Below, piece by piece: positions 60,007 to 64,000 of a stretch of 64,000 nucleotides of DNA. Both the position numbers and the translations under genes were made by a program. Positions within the stretch are counted from its first letter, which is position 1. Each line of letters starts with the position of its first letter. This stretch comes from Pohlia nutans (Eukaryota > Streptophyta > Bryopsida > Bryales > Mniaceae), in assembly GCA_022496805.1 (NCBI GenBank), contig CM040092.1, positions 1,929,555 to 1,993,554 of the forward strand. Reading direction: 5' to 3'. The notes under the pieces were generated by a model. That model did no database searches, was not told the origin of the DNA, and saw only the letters and a list, made by a program, of their open reading frames with translations.

Positions 60007-60420
60007 GTGACGGCCTCCATCACAATAGAAGAAAGTCTTGCAATCAGAATGGGCTGCCCTGTGCTTGAAGTGCGTGCATCTTGTGAGGAGATCGCTGCTG
60101 TGGAGGCGCTGTTGGAGGAATGGGCACGTGACCGTCATAAAGCAACGCCGTTGCAGGTTGCGAAAGTGAAGTCGTGCTTGAACGAGGATTACCTCCTGGC
60201 ACTGAAAGAACCATCGTCGAACCATTTTTGGCCTACTGATCCCGACGTTGCATCGTGGAGGTATTTATTTCGCAGGCAAATCTTTTGAATTCTCGAGGTG
60301 CATGAGCGGTTGCCTGAGGGTCATCTCGACGGGCTTCCACACGCCGTCAACGAATTCATCCGGACCAAGTGGTGGCCAAGTACTGGATCAGACATTGCGT
60401 TTTCTCGTGGAGATCGCGTG
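60007..60420 (+). CDS. Unrecognised exon-like open frame
   Basis: A frame follows an acceptor-like CTTGCAG and reads a helical, acidic segment (ASCEEIAAVEALLEEWARD) and an aromatic segment (HFWPTDPDVASWRYLF). It stops with TGA at 60286-60288, and the same frame then continues to about 60420 with NEFIRTKWWPSTGSDIAF. The start is not defined: there is no ATG before residue 15. Base composition is like that of the next frame. It could be part of the same transcription unit or a relic; I recognise no family. Confidence 0.3.
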
Positions 60421-60430
60421 CTAAGACGTC

Positions 60431-61405
60431 ATGGAGGACCAGATCGGGGTGGCCGAGGGCATGCTAGAAATGCGAGCACAGAGGACCGGCGAGACGGAAG
60501 ACCAGCACCGTATCAGGGAAGCATTCACCGAGCGCGAACGAGGGACCGCCATGGAAGGGCTGCTGGATCCAGACTTGGAGACTTTGCGTGGGAACGTCGC
60601 GGCAATGACGGGGCGCTCGCCGAGGCGCCACGAAGTCCATAATTTTGAGAGTTCAGGGGGACACGGCAGGGGAAGGGGCCGCGGGAGGAGGGGGGGTGGG
60701 AGTACACGAGGTAGGTGCGGCCGGGGACGAGGGAATCCTTTCGCCCTGAATTTTGATTTGAACCAGCCACCCGAGTCGGATGGGGAGGCTGCGGCAATTT
60801 TTGATGATAACCAGGGTGAATTCGTTTTGCGCGGACGAGGGCGTGGTCGAGGATTACGAAGAGAGCGTGGACAAGCTTCTCGACCAGCGGCAGAGAACGG
60901 GCTTCCCAGTGATGGCGAGGCTGAGATCGCAGGAGCAGAGCGTGGACAAGGGCAACGATCGCGAGGAAGGCGGGGGCGTGGAGGCCGGCAAGGTGGACGG
61001 GGCAAAATTGTTGTTCCCCTCGTGGACGCAGTTGTGGTGATGGCAAGAGCCCGAGGCAGAGGTCGGCCGCGTGGGCGTCCACCGGGACATGGGCGCGGGC
61101 GTGGTCTCCAGCGAAGGGGTCTTGAGAACTATGACGACACATTGAATTGCGAGAATGATGATACGCAAGAAGTGCCGAGGACGCCACCGGGATGGACAGC
61201 ACCCGAAATTGTGCCTTCAGCAAGATCACCGCATGGGCTGCGTCGAAGGCGGCCGGTGGCAGCGGAGGCTTTTGAAGCGCACTTGGAGAATCCGAACTAT
61301 GTAGATGGAGTGTCTACACAAGAATGTGTTGTGGGATTGCCATACTCCCCAAATTCAGATTTGGGGCATCATCGTCGGCGCCGGTGTCTCCAAGTTGGCA
61401 GGTGA
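60431..61405 (+). CDS. RG-rich protein with EAR motif and AT-hook-like stretch, 324 codons
   Basis: The ATG at 60431 opens a GC-rich frame. Residues 1-60 are charged and helical. Residues 77-101, 135-145 and 176-226 are dense in RG/GRG repeats, typical of RNA-binding or arginine-methylated regions. Residues 109-114 read DLNQPP, matching the plant EAR repression motif DLNxxP. Residues about 208-219 contain GRGRPRGRPPG, an AT-hook-like core that would bind the minor groove of AT-rich DNA. The stop is at 61403-61405, but a good donor (GGCAG/GTGAGC) at about 61401 suggests that the exon may continue elsewhere. The family is unknown; a nuclear protein is an inference from motifs. It could also be a TE-derived or non-functional frame. 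Confidence 0.45.
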   Translation: MEDQIGVAEGMLEMRAQRTGETEDQHRIREAFTERERGTAMEGLLDPDLETLRGNVAAMTGRSPRRHEVHNFESSGGHGRGRGRGRRGGGSTRGRCGRGRGNPFALNFDLNQPPESDGEAAAIFDDNQGEFVLRGRGRGRGLRRERGQASRPAAENGLPSDGEAEIAGAERGQGQRSRGRRGRGGRQGGRGKIVVPLVDAVVVMARARGRGRPRGRPPGHGRGRGLQRRGLENYDDTLNCENDDTQEVPRTPPGWTAPEIVPSARSPHGLRRRRPVAAEAFEAHLENPNYVDGVSTQECVVGLPYSPNSDLGHHRRRRCLQVGR

Positions 61406-62524
61406 GCTTCCTCATTACTTTGTTGATTTTATGATCGACGTTTATGTCATTCCTAATTTCATATGTGGCTTTCACAATTTTCAATCAAGTTGCATTGGTG
61501 TAGACGTTTTGGTGATGAGAAGGAGTCTGTGCACTTTGCCACTTTGTGAAGCAAGGCAGGAGTCTGTTTTCTTGATTTATTCTTCTGGGTGCAATATCTA
61601 AGGTACGAGATGTTTGAAAGTGACTGTACATTGGGCCTTGGTGTTCCGGCATTGAACAGAGTAGGAGAAGCATGTGTGAACCATGTTGGGACATGGTATG
61701 GTATGTCTTCAACGCAGCTTCGACGTTGTCCTTATGGATTCCAACTGATACCCTCATGATCATGTGCTTGGCCTCTCCACAACGATGTCATTCACCTTCA
61801 ATAGATATGATCTTTCCAGTGTCTTGAAACCAAAGTAATCGTAGTCAAAATCTATGTCGTAGATGATCTTGTTGTCCAATCGTGCAGCGTTCTCACAGGC
61901 TACCTTGACACATTCACCATCATTCTTGTACCATTTACTTGGCAGTGAATTCGTCAAGGTTCCCTGATCGCTTGGTGCGGTCCTTCTCGGTTCGGTCAGA
62001 TAGCAATGCAGAGATCGATGTAGAAGCTTTCGCAGTTTGACTCTGGAGCCATGATTGTAGTCGTGGCATTGGCAGTTCTTGTGCTGGTCTCAATGTTGTT
62101 GTTGCTGCAAGGGAAAAAAAAAGGGTACTAGACTACGTCATGTTCAATTGTGTAGTGTCCGTTTGTCTAACATTGAGTCTGTTCGCCGATCATCTGATCC
62201 ATGCCATCTGATCCATCCGATCATCTTATCCATCGATAATTCATTAATCCGCAAGTCAAAAGATTTCAAATCCCGTGTCAATGTCTCAGATGGCGATCAC
62301 CATTGGCAGAAGGCCAGAGCCACATGCAGAAGAGCAGCCTTAGTCAGTGCACTTGCGATGTTTTCTGCCAATGCCCTCTACTGGCATCTCCTGTTGTGGT
62401 CCATCATGTACATTCATTAGCATGCTAACATCTTGTTTGGAATTGAATTGGTACGAATCGGTTTGTCTTGCTTGACGCTTTGCTGATGAGCCACCGGGCA
62501 CCTTGACACATTCACCAAGTAGTG

Positions 62525-62631
62525 AATGGTACAAGAATGATTGTGAAGTCTTGGTGAACACTTGCTACATTGAAGTGGTTGTTCAATTTAGCAAGTGTTC
62601 ACCAAGAACTCACAATCATTCTTGTACCATT
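62525..62631. other. Near-perfect 42-bp hairpin
   Basis: Arms 62525-62566 and 62590-62631 match at 40 of 42 positions around a 23-base loop (left arm begins AATGGTACAAGAATGATTGT). It sits in the long intron of the R1 pseudogene. A related single arm is present at 61925-61940. It could be a fold-back element or a small-RNA precursor. Confidence 0.7.
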
Positions 62632-62741
62632 TACTTGGCAGTGAATCGGTCAAGGTTCCCTGTGTCATTTATTTGGCAGTGAATCGTTCAAGGTTCCCTG
62701 TGTCATTTACTTGGCAATGAATCGGTCAAGGTTCCCTGTGT
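62628..62741 (+). repeat. Three tandem copies of a 38-bp unit
   Basis: CATTTACTTGGCAGTGAATC plus GGTCAAGGTTCCCTGTGT repeats at 62628, 62666 and 62704. An isolated copy lies near 61930-61965. The copies abut the hairpin at 62525-62631. Confidence 0.88.
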
Positions 62742-63158
62742 TAGGAAGTGAGTGAGTGAAGTAGCTTGCACTGAAATATGAAGGCCATATTTGTTATATT
62801 GAGACTTTTCACAGTCTCATTTTTATATTCAACATGAAGATGAACCGTTTTATCTCTTTACTAGTATTTTTTATAAATAGGTAAGAACATCAACTTTTAG
62901 AATTTCATTCTATTTGAGCATTATATTTTTTGACCTTTCAATTACTAAATTTTAAATGAATTTTGTATAACTAGCATTCTTGTCTCAAAAGCTTTGAAAC
63001 TCTCAATATAACGAATATGGCCTTTATGCGATCCAATCGGGTGGGTGAAACATTATGGCATGGATGTATGTGCTCCATCCTGGTTCCAATCATATGTAAT
63101 GATAGAGGAGGTGAGATTTTTGGTTGAGTAAAGGGTTGAATCATGTACACTCGGGTAA

Positions 63159-63299
63159 CACTAGTAGGATTTTGGTTCTTTAAAACTGGTCTTTTGTGAC
63201 TTAAATGGTCCAAAACGACTTCTTTTCTAAAGAATTGAGTCACAAAGGACCATGTAAGTCACAAAGGACTAGTTATAAAGGACCAAAATCCTACTAGTG
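63159..63299. mobile_element. Mini CACTA-type MITE, 141 bp
   Basis: CACTAGTAGGATTTTGGT ends face each other, with TAA duplicated on both sides (63156-63158 and 63300-63302). It is of the same subfamily as 25255-25376, with an extra internal AAGTCACAAAGGAC duplication. It lies within the R1 pseudogene intron. Confidence 0.9.
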
Positions 63300-63857
63300 T
63301 AAGTTAGATTAGTTGAAATTGGAACATGAGCTAATGCAGTCTGTTTTTTGCTCTCACTTGATTCCATCCCAGTCGTGTCCATCCTCAGTACTCTGAAGTT
63401 GGTGATACTCAATTTTTGGTTTACGAAAACTCGTCCTTCTTGCTTTATGTTGGTTTACGTAAACTGATCAGATAAAGTTGGTTTACGTAAACTGGTCCTT
63501 GCTTTATGTTGGTTTACGTAATCACAGAAAACACGATGAAGCCTCCAGTCTTGGCAGCACATTCACAGGACCAACAAGATGTACAGAATGTGGTGCTTTT
63601 TTTACCTTTGTAATGATATCGTAGACGTCGTCGGTAATTAGCAGAGCCTTCAAACCCGATCGTGGTAGTACATATCCTTCACACTGCAAGCATAACGGTA
63701 AATCGTTAAAAACAAAAAGTCGGTATGACTTCATTGCAAGTTTGCAACAGCTCATATGATCATGAAACATGATGGTTATCGGAATTCAATCTCACGTCTC
63801 AGTGAAGGATTTCTTGGTGTTCTTGTAGAGATTCGAGACTGCAATTCTCGCCGCTAG

Positions 63858-64000
63858 CTGCGTACGGCGTACCAGTGATCTCAGAACCACTTTATGACAT
63901 TTCAATTTTTTTTCATTTTCTTTCTTTGTATGTTTAGCAGCCCCGTTTTTTGGGTAGAAATCCAGCTAATTTTAGCCAGTTTTGAAATCACTGCTGCGTA
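63858..64000. other. Right edge, probably intron of the R1 pseudogene
   Basis: No further R1 coding block is visible before the window ends. Confidence 0.4.

Larger units (their letters stand above)
61630..63857 (-). pseudogene. Ribonucleotide reductase large subunit (R1) pseudogene with introns
   Basis: Three exon-like blocks read on the minus strand: 63857-63796 (AARIAVSNLYKNTKKSF), 63683-63606 (SGLKALLITDDVYDIITK) and 61891-61630 ([52 protein letters not shown]). Order, phases and GT/AG borders agree with R1, the enzyme subunit that reduces ribonucleotides for DNA synthesis. Single-base losses break the frame in block 2 (near 63655) and twice in block 3 (near 61768 and 61686). No continuation is found left of 61630, so the 3' part is missing. 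Retained introns mean it arose by DNA duplication and not from mRNA. The upstream exons would lie beyond the right edge. Confidence 0.8.

Noticed and set aside
59776..60225. A 149-codon minus-strand frame
   Set aside because: It is antisense to a GC-rich plus-strand frame and has no recognisable motif.

Overview
The window is nuclear DNA of a land plant. The evidence is spliced plant-type genes (a UND/U-box/ARM ubiquitin ligase and a DUF427 protein with GT-AG introns), telomere-type TTTAGGG runs, and plant-style Copia, L1-type LINE, CACTA and Stowaway elements. The Stowaway and CACTA termini look like those of flowering plants, but I cannot fix the clade. Most of the window is mobile or repetitive DNA.

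Layout. 1-5.4 kb: intergenic DNA with a TTAA-flanked element, a decayed minisatellite and a fold-back relic. 5.4-12.75 kb: a 7.3-kb satellite built from a 5-bp unit (CTCTG) and a 6-bp unit (CTCGCA), open in long frames on both strands but not a gene. 12.75-25.4 kb: AT-rich DNA full of small DNA transposons around one real gene, a three-exon DUF427 protein on the minus strand (15890-18574). 25.4-33.9 kb: a full-length but broken L1-type LINE on the minus strand, with a 16-bp target duplication and two nested CACTA-type elements, one carrying a SINE-like segment. 34-39 kb: more TTAA elements and a transposase-like relic. 39323-45605: a Copia retrotransposon with 257-bp LTRs and an intact target duplication, disabled by one stop and one 19-bp duplication. 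48578-54471: a seven-exon gene for a 1067-aa U-box/ARM E3 ligase. 54.5-58.8 kb: tandem duplications, an NPL4-like relic and AT-rich DNA. 58.9-61.4 kb: a long-TIR MITE and GC-rich frames, one encoding an RG-rich protein with an EAR motif and an AT-hook-like stretch. 61.6-63.9 kb: an intron-containing pseudogene of the ribonucleotide reductase large subunit on the minus strand, running off toward the right edge.

The most novel signal is a family of short non-autonomous DNA elements. They are flanked by TTAA, start with CCCcTAAA-type inverted ends, and carry at one end only a 15-bp palindrome (5-bp arm, 5-bp loop, 5-bp arm, typically GNCCA-N5-TGGNC) about 17 bp inside the terminus. At least ten copies or single ends of several unrelated interiors share this layout. 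This suggests one transposase, plausibly piggyBac-like given the TTAA target, mobilising many MITE subfamilies in this genome.
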